Shown here: piece by piece, positions 28,998-39,412 of the stretch
Position numbering within the stretch: position 1 is the stretch's first letter
Layout of the letters: the number at the start of each line of letters is the position of its first letter
Source: Prunella strophiata
Lineage: Eukaryota; Chordata; Aves; Passeriformes; Prunellidae
Assembly: GCA_036583965.1 (NCBI GenBank)
Contig: JAZBQD010000014.1
Coordinates: 42,506,990 to 42,570,989 of the forward strand
Length of the DNA: 64,000 bases
Reading direction: 5' to 3'
Notes under the pieces: model-generated
Seen by the model: only the letters and a program-made list of their open reading frames with translations
What the model was told of the DNA's origin: nothing
The model's database searches: none
Translations under genes and position numbers: made by a program

Positions 28998-29356
28998 ATT
29001 CACTTCTCTTCTCGCTCAGACAAAAAGATCTGAGGCCGCCGTGCTTCTGCCTGGACGAGAGCGCGACACAGCGGGCCCCGGAGGCCGGTTCCGGTACTGC
29101 AGGAGGCAGCTCCAAAGGCAAAAGCCAGCACAGCCCCAGCAAGCAGTTCCTGGCGGGGAACAATAGGCTCCTCTCGCCGCTAAGGGCTCATCTGCAATGT
29201 GCCGCAAACTTCACACAAAGCCGGGCGGAAAGAGGCGAGGGAGAGGGAGAAGAGGGAGGAAAAAAACGGCTACTACCGGCTGTTCCGGGGCGCGGGGCCG
29301 GTGCGGGGCCCTCCCGTGCCAGGCTCGCGCCGACCGGCCTCTCTCCGCTGGCTGCC

Positions 29357-29394
29357 GGCGGGGGGGGTGGGGGGGGGGGGGCGGGGGGGCGGGA
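29357..29394 (+). repeat. Long G-run, likely quadruplex-forming
   Basis: Between 29357 and 29394 the plus strand is almost pure G, broken only by single C or T bases, with at least four runs of five or more G. This meets any common G-quadruplex pattern. It lies about 0.9 kb upstream of the ARID2 start codon, on the strand opposite to the ARID2 coding strand. Such homopolymers are prone to sequencing error, so exact lengths may be wrong. Confidence 0.85.
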
Positions 29395-29719
29395 AAGGTG
29401 GATTTGGAAAGCGGGGACGAATTTTTTAATTGGACTAAACCCAACGCCCTGAGTTCAAGGGGAGAGAAAACAACAACCGAAGGGGGCACTGGTGGGATGT
29501 GGACTTTCGGAAAACTTTCCGAGTCCCCCGGGCCGAGGTGTTTCCAAGGGCAGGAAGTCGCCCCGGATGGCACGGCGGGGGCGAGGGGGGGCAGCAGGAA
29601 CCCCTCATTTCGAGGCATGAGGGCTTTAAAACTCCCCAAAAGAGAATGCCGAGTGCTCCCCCGAGTAGGAGGTGCCCTGGAGAGGTTTGTCAGCAGGAGC
29701 CTAGGCTCAGGGTCACTCC

Positions 29720-30830
29720 ATGAATATTTGTTGTTCCTTCTTTCTTTTGAGATACTACAGCCTGTAATCTAAGTGCCTCAAGACTGCTGTACACAATCTA
29801 AGCCGCTCATATCTTACTGTACATTGACAAATGGAACATGCAGCACAGAATTAATGGAGGAGGAAGGTCTTGGCCCTCACCCTCGATGGGCAGCAACCCC
29901 CACTGGCACTGCAAGCCACTACCCCTCTGCCTGTGATGTGCGCAGTGTTTGTAAACACTCACCTCCTGACGTGTTTTCCACTTGAGAAACCAGGAGAAGA
30001 CCTGCACGCCGACCACGGTGGAGCTTGGTGCCACTTGGTGTAAACAGGAGCAAGAAAGAGCCCATGGGGGTGCAGTGTCCCTTCCATCAAACCTTTGCTC
30101 CTCAGGTAAAGCAAGCGGTGCCCAGGTGGGCATTTGTCCTTCCCTGGCATGCAAACAGCCGCAGGTGAGTGCTTGCTCCAGTTTAAGAGACTCTGAAGGA
30201 CTATTTGCCCCTCACAACCTGTACACTGAAATTCAAAGCTAGATTGGGCCTACAGGGTTTGGGGTTTTTTTAAGCAGAACTCAAGAAAGTAAGGAGCTGT
30301 GTTTTAGAATCAATGGCACATGATGGCCTCCAGTGAGCACTTAAAGAAGGAAATCTGCAATTCTTTTCTACTCCATGTACTAACTTCAGAAAACATTTTT
30401 TTTTCAAATATATTTTCCTTTTTAACTTGTGTGTTGTTTCAGCTTGAATATAGAGAGAGATACAATAAAGCTTGGTGAGATTTGCCCTGGGTTCATGATT
30501 TGGGGGGAAGGACGGAGAAATATATGAGTTTCAAATTAATACTCTGTACTGAAAGTTGGTGGTGTGTGGATTTCAGAATATGAAATGCATAGTGTCTTAT
30601 TCACTGTAGCATTAAGAGCCTTCCCCCCTCCCCCCTAAAATTAGACCTTCAGATCTTGGTCTGCAGCTCCTGTCTCTGACACTCTGAGCTTCTGCTATTT
30701 CAGCTACAGTATGCGTAAGACTGCCAAAGCCAGGATAATACAAATCAGAGAGGTTTAAAACAAGCGACTGGGGGGCTAAATCGCTCTTTTAGACACACAG
30801 TCAAACCTCCCTTCACGGGAGGGCGGTGGT
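29720..30830. other. Spacer between the two CpG-rich blocks
   Basis: Base composition falls back to intermediate or AT-rich here. There are open frames on both strands at 29773-30242, but none resembles a known protein and they overlap in several frames. A C-run lies at about 30624-30635. I see no repeat family and no exon. Confidence 0.5.
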
Positions 30831-30899
30831 TTTTAATCATGCCTTAAAAATTCCTTAAAAGCAGGGGGTCTCCCCTCCGCGAGGGGCGGTCGGCAGAGG

Positions 30900-30906
30900 T
30901 GAGTCA
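30900..30906. promoter_or_regulatory. AP-1 consensus (TGAGTCA)
   Basis: A perfect seven-base AP-1 core inside the second CpG-rich block, followed by C. A seven-base match is common by chance; it gains weight only from its place in a probable promoter. Confidence 0.4.
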
Positions 30907-31019
30907 CGGCTCGCCCGGGCGCTCTGTAAGGGGAGCGGGAGGCAGAGGGGAGGACAGACAAGTTGCGTAGCAGGGCTAGGTGGGTTTCCATGCTAAGCAC
31001 AGCAATTGCGCACGGTCCC

Positions 31020-31028
31020 TTACGTAAC
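31020..31028. promoter_or_regulatory. CRE/PAR-bZIP-like site (TTACGTAAC)
   Basis: TTACGTAA is the palindromic PAR-bZIP/C-EBP-type half-site pair. It lies about 140 bases before the YY1 site in the second CpG block. Motif match only. Confidence 0.45.
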
Positions 31029-31168
31029 TGTCAGCCGGGGATTCCCTAGATGGGGTCACTTTATTCAACCATTACACAGACCCCGGCCGCCGCTCCGGCG
31101 CGCCTGGGCTGCCGCGGCCGCCGCGACTGAGGCTGCGGCTGCTGCAAGGGAGCGCGACGGCTCCTCAC

Positions 31169-31179
31169 AAAATGGCGGC
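31169..31179 (+). promoter_or_regulatory. YY1 consensus site
   Basis: AAAATGGCGGC fits the YY1 pattern AANATGGCGGC. A second, weaker ATGG core lies on the opposite strand around 31199-31206 (CCCCATTTTG). YY1 binding here would fit a CpG-island promoter that starts transcription within the preceding tens of bases. This is a motif match only. Confidence 0.7.
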
Positions 31180-32535
31180 GCCCATGGAAGCGGCAGCCCC
31201 ATTTTGTGCCCGGCAGAGCCTGTCAACAAACACCGACTTGGCCGAGGCTGAGGAACAGAAGGCGGCGGCTCGTTCGCGTTACGGAGCGCGGAGGGAGGAG
31301 AGCGGAGGATTTCACCGCCCTCCTGCCGCCGAGAGGAGACTCTCGAGCGCGCGCGTTGGGGGAGGGAGGAGAGGGAGGTGAAGGGGGACGCGAGCAGCGA
31401 GCGAGTCAGAGGCTGCGTTATCCCAGCGCGGAAGCTGCCGGAGCTGCGGCGCGGGGGAGGGGAAGGCGAAGGCCGAGGCAGGCGGCCTTGGCGCTGCCCT
31501 CGCCGGGGCGTAGCTCCCGGAGACCCGGGGGCTGCGGAGACCCGGGGACTACAGGAGCGGCTGGCGACGCCGGGCCGGAGCCCGGCACTGCCCGCACGGG
31601 GGGCGCTGCGCCCCGCTCCCGCGCTGCCCGGACGGACGGGACCGTTCCTGTCGGATTCCGGCGAACCTGTAATGAATGACAGGACGATCGAGCTCCTTGT
31701 GTAGCTAACTAGGTCACAGTCAGCACTTAATTACTGTTTGTTTCATTTTAGTGCGTGCCTTATGAATAAACCGGCTATTAGGCTGATGCTTCAAGTAACA
31801 TTATCCAGCACCAAAGGTACAAAATGTCTGTATTGGACTCTGATCTTGGCGATGCTAGTTTGGTAATAATTACTATTTTACATTAACGATGTCTGGGTTG
31901 TTACAGCTTGGTTATTCGGCTTATGGCTGAAACAGGTGGAGATCCCTTACGATAAGGTTGTGAAGCTGATTGTAGTATGACACCACTCGACTTGTTTGTT
32001 TTATGTTTGTAAAAGGGGCTCCTCCGTTTTTAGAGAGAGAAGGGGTATGTGCGTTAAGACCTTTTTTTTTTTCTGATCTGTTTGTCTTAATATGCATGTA
32101 TTTTAATAGTACTAAATGAAAGAAATTACTTATTTCTGGTGTAAGTTATAATTTTTAAATGTACCAAAATTACCTTGATATTAAGGAAATTTGAAATATC
32201 TTATTGTATACTAAAGAGTCAAAGATCAAAAATAGGGAAAAGGAAAAGATCTTGCTATTTAGGAAAAGGTCCTTTTATTTATCTGTGTATAGTATTTGTC
32301 AATGCAATTTGAGTTTATTTGTAAAATAAAACCTTTACTGTTTGTAAATGTTATCATATACAGTGAATTTCAGTGTATAAATGTTACAGAATTCTTGCAG
32401 ACAGACAGGATAGATTCAGTACCTGAATTGTCACTATTCAGTGCTGCTTGCATGGGGTTTTGGCCTCTCTGTTGGTTGGGGTTTTTTATGTTAAGTGAAT
32501 GTTCTGTTCTAGTAGCTGTATCCTGTGTTGCAGTT

Positions 32536-32537
<2 letters not shown>

Positions 32538-32563
<26 letters not shown>
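32538..32563 (+). repeat. Poly-T tract (26 T)
   Basis: Twenty-six consecutive T in the intergenic part. It ends an open frame at 32296-32565 that is not a gene. Confidence 0.9.
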
Positions 32564-32568
<5 letters not shown>

Positions 32569-35521
32569 TTTAATTTTGGGCTTATTACCTATCTGCAGTA
32601 TTGCTGCAACTGAGAGCAGGCCACAGTTGCTCTTGTCACCGTGCCACTAACTCTGCATTTGCTTTCTGGCGGGTGAAATATTCTCACTCATTTCCATTTT
32701 TGCTTGTGCTACTCTTGAATTGTGGCAACATTATGTTGTGGTGAATGTAACTAGTATTGCTAGCTGAATGCTACTTGTATGAAACAGTAAACTGTAAATC
32801 CTTAGAAACTGAAGTCAGTTTTGTTTGTGTGTATGTGCATATACTGTATACATGGTTTTTGAAAATGCAGCCTATTAGATGGACTACAGAATCCAGTGAA
32901 TTCCCTCTTAAGACTAGTATATAATAGAGGTGCAATGTAAAAATCAGCACAAAATTACAGGATAAACTTCTGGTAGAGGAGAGCATCAGAAAGGCAAAGT
33001 TGGCAAATTTTAGTAACATGTAGCTCAACCATATTTAATAAAAAATGTTGAAGTGTTGGAGTAACTGCATATCCTGGGCTAAAGACTTCACTGCTTGCTT
33101 AACTTGCTGTGACAAATGTACACTTCAACAAGGGGGGTGTATTCAGTAAGCCCTACCCCTTCTTACTGAATAATACTTTAAAATTTTTAATTACATTTTA
33201 GTGTGCTAGTTTCTGCTACTTAGTATGGACTAGTAAGTGACTAGTCTTCAATGGTACACCATTAAATCATAAGTGAAAGATCTTATGCATGAAATTAAAT
33301 GCTAAACAGCATAGCAGAGGTGGGAAAGTGGAGGTCCAGCATTACAGGCTACTGCTGCACACTTGTTCACAATTTTTAGTACAGTTATTGGAACTTAACT
33401 ACCTCAGGAGGGTTGGGTTAGATAATCTTAAAAAAAAAACCCCTAAAAACAGTTTTACATTGAAAAGACCCACCTTTGTAAGCTGTTTATTTAAATTATT
33501 TATGACACTTAACTTCCTCAATCTTCCAACAGGATGTGCACCTTCCTCATTTCAACTTTATGGTATTACTACTCAGGAAATAAAACAGAGGGAAAATTTG
33601 GCTACATAAACGCCATTAAAAATACCCAAGTAAATTGATTAAACACTTTAAAAAATATTATCTGTAAGTACTTTAATTTTTTAATACTTGCTGTTCTTCA
33701 CAAAGGTCCACCTCTTGGAATTAGTGAGTTTTATGGTCATCTAAACTGTTAAGTTATAAGCACTTTAAAGTTGATGGTTTTTCAGTTGTGCAATGAAGTA
33801 TGAAACACAAAGCAGGAAAACCCTAAATGCAACTGAAGGAGAAGTAAAAATAAATACGTAAATGCATTCCCACTTGATTTCAAAACTGCTATACTTTTGA
33901 AATCCTAATTCTTTTGAGGGTCCTGACTTAGGTGTTCTGAACACTTTGGGTTGGCAATACTTCAGCAGTAAGTTTAGAAAGATTGTCAAATTCATATCAT
34001 TTTCTTGCAGGCAAAAAAAAAAATTGCTGCTTTAGGTTATCATAACTGTAATGCAGATTAGGGCCTCAGTGGCAAAAAATGTTTTTGTGTTCTAGCAAGC
34101 ACTGGTCTGTAGCACAGAAGTCATGAATGTCCTGACAGCAAATGGGTGCAGGTTTTTTCTTTTTAAAAAAAAAAAGTGTTTGGTCTTAGTAAATTACCTT
34201 TACCGTTAATCTCACACATTACTTTATAATGACCTCTGTGTCAGTGTGATCTGGTGGATGGCACACATCCCCCTGCCACTATAGCTGTACACTGTTCCCT
34301 GAAATAGCACTAGTGTGATTCATGTTTCTGGTTGAATGTGTGAAAGTTTGATTGAGATGCAAAACTGAGAGAGTTCTTCTGAATGTTAAGAAGGAACCAT
34401 GCTCAGAAATACAGAAATGATCAGATTAAATTTGGCAAAGGGTTTTTGTAGATTAAGAATTATGGTGTCATACTTGGATGGGGAAGGTCCAATTAATTTA
34501 ATGCAAAACCAAACGTAATAACTTCATGATGTTTGTGATAAGTAAAAGTGGTGAAATCCTACTAGTAGGAGAGTTGTCAGTATTGCAGATTTGCCAGCAA
34601 TATTTCATTGTCACATAGCACTGTCTCATCTTTGTATTTTTACCAATTCAAATGACAGTCAACAGTAGCTAAAATTATGTTGAAATTTTTCTGAGTAAGC
34701 AGTTGCCTTACCTAACTTTTATATGGGCATAAATGAAAAGGGAAGTAATTTGTGCAACTGTGAATGTGTGGACAGACAATACACTTGACAATTTATGCAT
34801 TTCAATATAATATATGCTAGAAGAACACTTCTGAAGAATAATAAATAAAAGAAATACTGGCCAAATAACATATCAACTAAGTAATCTATTAAAATTGCCC
34901 AAGCAAATCAAGAACTTAGAGCAGTGAAAACACATGAATACCCACATATGTACTTTAAAGGGAAGAAATTTGTTGTTTTTTTATTACAATTCTCAATGTA
35001 TGTGTTGGTGATATGCTTAATCTGGATTTGGCCTTACAGACTGCTGATAAGTGCATTGAATATCTGCTGTGTTGCCCAGATAAAAGAAAGTGTTTTTATT
35101 TTCAGAGTAACTGGAAAACAAATCCCCTGAAACTTAGTGCATTGGTCAAATGCTGATGTGATAGCTAATTTGAAAATCGCACTTAAAACATAGGACTTAA
35201 ATTTTTAACTACAGTTGTGTCTAATATAACTGAAAAAAAAGCTAATGAGAAATAGTTTTTGAAGTTATTTGCTATAAAGAGTTATCAAATGTAGTCGAGT
35301 ATCAGTTCCTGTTGCTTGCATAAACAGGATAGCATTTCAAGCTCTTAGGGGGAATCTATGACTGTTAGTCTCCAGATACCATAAAAATGTTTATTAGGCT
35401 GAGCTGCTACTACTTCTGAATTTTGAACCTTAATGTGAGATCTGTCTTACCCAGAATCTTGCTGCAAAAACTCTCTTTGTAAGCAATGAAAATCACTTAG
35501 GAAAATGCAAAAATGGTGGGC

Positions 35522-35570
<49 letters not shown>

Positions 35571-35582
35571 CGTATGTATATT
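35522..35582 (+). repeat. Composite AT / GT / ATGT microsatellite
   Basis: About nine AT units run into about ten GT units and then into TATG tetranucleotides. An open minus-strand frame (35447-35836) runs through it and is not a gene. Confidence 0.9.
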
Positions 35583-37208
35583 TTAGGGCTTCTGAGGCTC
35601 TCAAGGTCCTCATGTTTAAGAGCTGTCGATGCACAGAGCAGGGTCAGTGTGTGATTCTGAGCTGAGATGTACTTAATAGAGTTCAGAGAAGAGTGAGCAT
35701 AGTTCCCTAATGCTTTACCAAAAGGCAAAAGTGCAGTCTGGGTATTTGGGGTGTAGCCGTGTTCAAACGTGTTGCGCAAGCCGGTCTGCTTAGCCTTGTC
35801 CTTATCTAGCTTGTGTGCGGAGTGGGGAAACGGCACGCTGGGGAAAGGTCTCTTCCCTCCATGAAACTCCCTTGCATGTAATAGAAAACAGCCAAGAAGC
35901 TGGAAAAATTCTAACAGTCCTGCTGAAGAACAAAAAAGGGAGAGGAAAGAAAGTGGGGACTTGAGTAAGGGAGTGAGTAAAATCTGATGATTTTGAATGG
36001 GACAACTCCCTCTCTGTGTGCTTTTGAGCAGTGTTACAGGTGACTTTAGATACAGATCTCCTTAGGTGCATTTACCCTTAAGTTTGTTTGTATCTTTTGC
36101 TGATTTGGGAATATTATTTACTATTCACACTTTGTTACAAATCAAGAAATTAGAGTTCTTTATTGTTCTAAGTATTTTATTCCAGTTTGTTGAACACGAA
36201 CTTCCCAGTGGCTTGAATCACATGCTGCACCACAGACTGCTTTGTAGTAAATTCCCCAGCATAAACGGGAGTGGCCTGAATTTACAGTGTGATCTCTCAG
36301 AATGAAACTTCTTCCTGTCTTGTTTCATACTTCACAAAGTTACTCTAGTAATACTTTACAAAGTCAAAATAGATTATTTTTTTCTTTAATGCTACAAGTT
36401 TGGCTAGATTTATAAGACAATAAAAGTGAAGTAAGTCTATCTGTGAATGAAACCCTGAGAATATTGTGTTTCATCTGTTACCTCTATTTTAATAAGTCCA
36501 GGCTCATTCTTCACTTTGCTTTAGGAAAATTAAATAATTTCACAGTTTTTCCTTTGAGAGGTTACCAAGCTATTACTGAGCCTCTATAGTGTTCCATTGG
36601 AATTAATAGTGCTTAGAAGTTATGAAAATGGAGTTGTGTATCCTTAAGTCAGGTGTTTGTGTTATGTTTGCAGTAATATACAGAAAGTACAGTATGTATT
36701 TGATAGTGTGAATTTCCCCAAGTCATTTAATTTTTGTTCTAAGGAATCGTCTCCTTTTGCCAAAATATGCTAATTAAGTTTTCAAATATGTTTTTTAATT
36801 TTTTTTTTTTTTAAATATTTGGGTAACTAGCTGCAGCCAAGTTAATCTCAGGATCAATTTATTTATTTATAGAAGAAAACACATAGACATTCAATTTACT
36901 AATTTTTTATTTGCCAGAGAGTTCTTGACATTAAATAAAAGTCTAATAGTTTCTGTTTGCATCTGAACATAAAATTATGTATAAATACATGTAAACCTTA
37001 ACATATATGAAAATTAAGTTGAAGAATTCTGTGCTCATTGCTTAAGTTTTCCATCTGTGATATCATGCATGTGTATCATGCATGATAATCCTTAATTATA
37101 TGATCACTTTTTTAATGCATGATCCTTCAGTTTAAGATGGAAACTTCTCACTGAATTAAAAAATAGAGAAACTATTTCTCTGTATCTGATGTTGTGTTTA
37201 TCTGAATA

Positions 37209-37212
<4 letters not shown>

Positions 37213-37241
<29 letters not shown>
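37213..37241 (+). repeat. Poly-T tract (29 T)
   Basis: Twenty-nine consecutive T, followed by a pyrimidine-rich stretch ending in GCAG at 37253-37256, which makes a splice-acceptor-like arrangement without an identifiable exon behind it. Confidence 0.9.
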
Positions 37242-37244
<3 letters not shown>

Positions 37245-39267
37245 TTTCCTGCAGGCTTTTCTAGAGTAATCATTAGGAGAGTATCTGAGCTCATACTAAT
37301 GAGTATCCAAAATTCTGAACTAGTAGCATTATCATCACTACTATATTGCTGAGAAAGCTAAGGCATAAAGGGATTCAATAAAGAATGGCTGCTAAATTGG
37401 GTTGGTTTTCATTTAATCAAAGCACGGTTTCAGTGAATATAATGTACAGGTTATTTGAGGGTAGAGGTTGTTTAGCAGTAGGAGTGCTAGCCATAATTTT
37501 AGAGCTGTGTTAAATTCAGCGATCGGCTTTTTCTTGAATTTGTGGGTACGTGCTGTGATCCTGTCTGCATTATTAGGGCTTTTCCTGGTGCAGCATTATT
37601 GGGGTGCTCTGTTCCTCAGAGTGTTTGCAGTGCTGAGAAGGCTGTATGCCTATGGTAGAGTCTCCTTATATTTCTGCATTTATTTGCCAGCAGCTTGAAT
37701 TCGGAGCTCAGAAAATGAGAAGCACTTCGTTAGAGGCCTCCAGTTCGATACAAGAAACTCGCTACTCTGTAAATCCCTGATAAAGACAGAAATAGAAGTG
37801 GTGTGTACCCAACAGGATGCATTTGCGGTAGCCTCCCAACTTCCCCTATCCCTCCCTCCCCCCGAGGCTGCTGCTGGCTTTTGGTGGGGCCTGGGTGCCA
37901 GAAGAGGGAGCACGGAACACAGCAGAGCTCCAGCCTCTATGTCCCTGCTGCTGCCTCAGGTAGGAGGAACTCTGCAAGGACCAACCTGCAGCATTGCTGA
38001 TGCCACAGGTTTTTCAGAAAACCCAGCTTCTAGCTCTTAATATATTTTTAATTATTACTATTTTTTGCTGTGCGTGTGCAGCTTGAGATTCAAGAGCTTT
38101 TGGCTTTATCACATTGTTCAATAGGAAAACTGCCCAAAAGGCATATCTCTGATTCAAAGGCTACTCTGCCACTAAATTTCAAATTCTCTCTTCAAAGTAA
38201 AGGCCTTTTCAGGTACATTAAGAGGTTTTTTTCTGTACTTGAGGAAAAATGCGAGGTTTTTTCCTTCCTCAGTTTCACACTTGGAGTTTTGTTAAAAAGT
38301 TCTTTTGAAAACATCAGCTTGAGGCAGACACGTGGCCTGGAAAACTTAAACTCAGGTAATATTGAAGTCGAAAAAACAGCATATCTTCAATTGTTCCTTC
38401 TGATAATGTGTCTTAGAACCTGAAGCTCTATTGAATTTCAACCCTGAAAACATATCCTGGTAGCTGTTTGGCTGTGTTTGCATTATAGTCATTATATGCA
38501 ATGTGATTGCAAAATACCTGTACACTGGGCTCAAATACAGAAAGTCAGCTATCCTTTAATATACTTACCTCATTCCAATATAATGCTTATTACTCAGAAT
38601 AACACTGACCAGTACAGAGACATTACTTGAGAGGAAGGTAGCAAGTCCTGTACTTCTAATCTAATTAGTGAAAAATATTCTTTGCAATGATAATTCTTGG
38701 TTCTGGCTTCCTCTAATGGGTTTAGGTCTCTGGGTAGCTGAAGCAGTTATGTTAGGTACACAAACTGAGTCTTTAGCAGTATCCAGACTGTATTCCTTTA
38801 CTGTGCAGATCACCACATCCAGTTCTAACTTGTTACAGGACCACAGTCAAAGAATGGAACAGTTTTGTTACCTAGCTGAATGGCATGGGAGAGTTCCCAG
38901 AAGGTTACTTAGTTTGCTTATCTCTGCTCAAGAGGTTCTGGCGGCTTCATTGCTAGCAAAGGCTTAGCCTTGTGAGTACTGTCTGCCTTTTTAATTTTTA
39001 TTTATTTGTTTAAGTTTTAAGAAAGGACTAACTGGTGAATGGCTAGCATTTATAATGTTGAAGGTTTTTTTTGTTCTCACTTTGCTACTACTGGCTTCAA
39101 TTAGGTCTGAGAATGATAGAAGAGCTTTACACAGCTGTTTGCTTTATTTCTCTTTACCCCCTCCACATCTCATTGTCACAAAATGTTTGAGACATGTCTT
39201 GTGATTAGAGCACCAAGAGCTACTCCATGGTCACAAGCCTCTTTCTTGAGGGGAAGGGAAAGCACAA

Positions 39268-39412
39268 CCCCCCCCCCCCCCCAAAAAAAAAAAACCAAAA
39301 ACCCAGCCAAACAAAAAACCAACCAACCAAACAACCCCAAAAAAGCACAAAAAAAACAAAACAAAACAAAAAAAAAAAAAAAAAAACAACAAAAAAAAAC
39401 CAAAACTCCAAA
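39268..39412 (+). repeat. C15 run followed by an A/C-rich low-complexity tract
   Basis: Fifteen C are followed by twelve A and then about 115 bases of almost only A and C (AAAC- and AACC-like units) to 39412. Frames on both strands here (poly-Lys/Gln/Asn one way, poly-Phe/Val the other) are produced by the low complexity. Homopolymer lengths are subject to sequencing error. Confidence 0.9.

Larger units (their letters stand above)
28200..29720 (-). promoter_or_regulatory. ARID2: ARID2 CpG-island promoter and 5' UTR region
   Basis: The DNA from exon 1 rightwards is very rich in G+C and CpG, in sharp contrast to its flanks, as expected for a CpG-island promoter of a housekeeping chromatin gene. 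No TATA box is evident at a position that would fix the transcription start, so initiation is probably dispersed somewhere upstream of 28451. The block contains a CGG run, CGCT repeats enclosed by an inverted GT/AC repeat, a long G-run and CCGGTTCCGG at about 29083-29092, which includes an ETS-like core. The CpG-rich zone continues leftwards through exon 2 into intron 2, to about 27.25 kb. Exact island limits and start sites cannot be set by eye. Confidence 0.8.
30830..31690 (+). promoter_or_regulatory. Second CpG-rich block; probable rightward promoter
   Basis: This block is separated from the ARID2 island by about 1.1 kb of ordinary DNA and is again very CpG-rich. It carries recognisable factor sites: TGAGTCA (AP-1) at 30900-30906, TTACGTAAC (CRE/bZIP-like) at about 31020-31028, and AAAATGGCGGC (YY1 consensus) at 31169-31179. 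YY1 sites of this form usually lie just downstream of a start site and point in the direction of transcription, which here is rightwards, away from ARID2. Frames of 100-157 codons at 31006-31704 are Arg/Gly/Ala-rich in several phases, as any CpG island gives, and I recognise no protein. The likeliest product is a divergent non-coding transcript, but neither start nor splice sites can be proved. Confidence 0.6.

Noticed and set aside
28584..29772. Many long frames on both strands (up to 192 codons)
   Set aside because: CpG-island DNA has few stop codons. The translations are poly-Ala/Gly/Arg/Ser-rich, overlap in several frames and resemble no protein.
31006..31704. Plus-strand frames of 69-157 codons in the second CpG block
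   Set aside because: Three phases are open at once with Arg/Gly/Ala-rich composition, as expected from base composition alone. No domain is visible, so no CDS is called.
35447..35836. 129-codon minus frame with a Thr/His/Ile/Tyr repeat
   Set aside because: The repeat is a translation of the AT/GT microsatellite.
37741..37760. Possible tRNA B-box-like sequence (AGTTCGATAC)
   Set aside because: No A box, acceptor stem or cloverleaf could be fitted around it.
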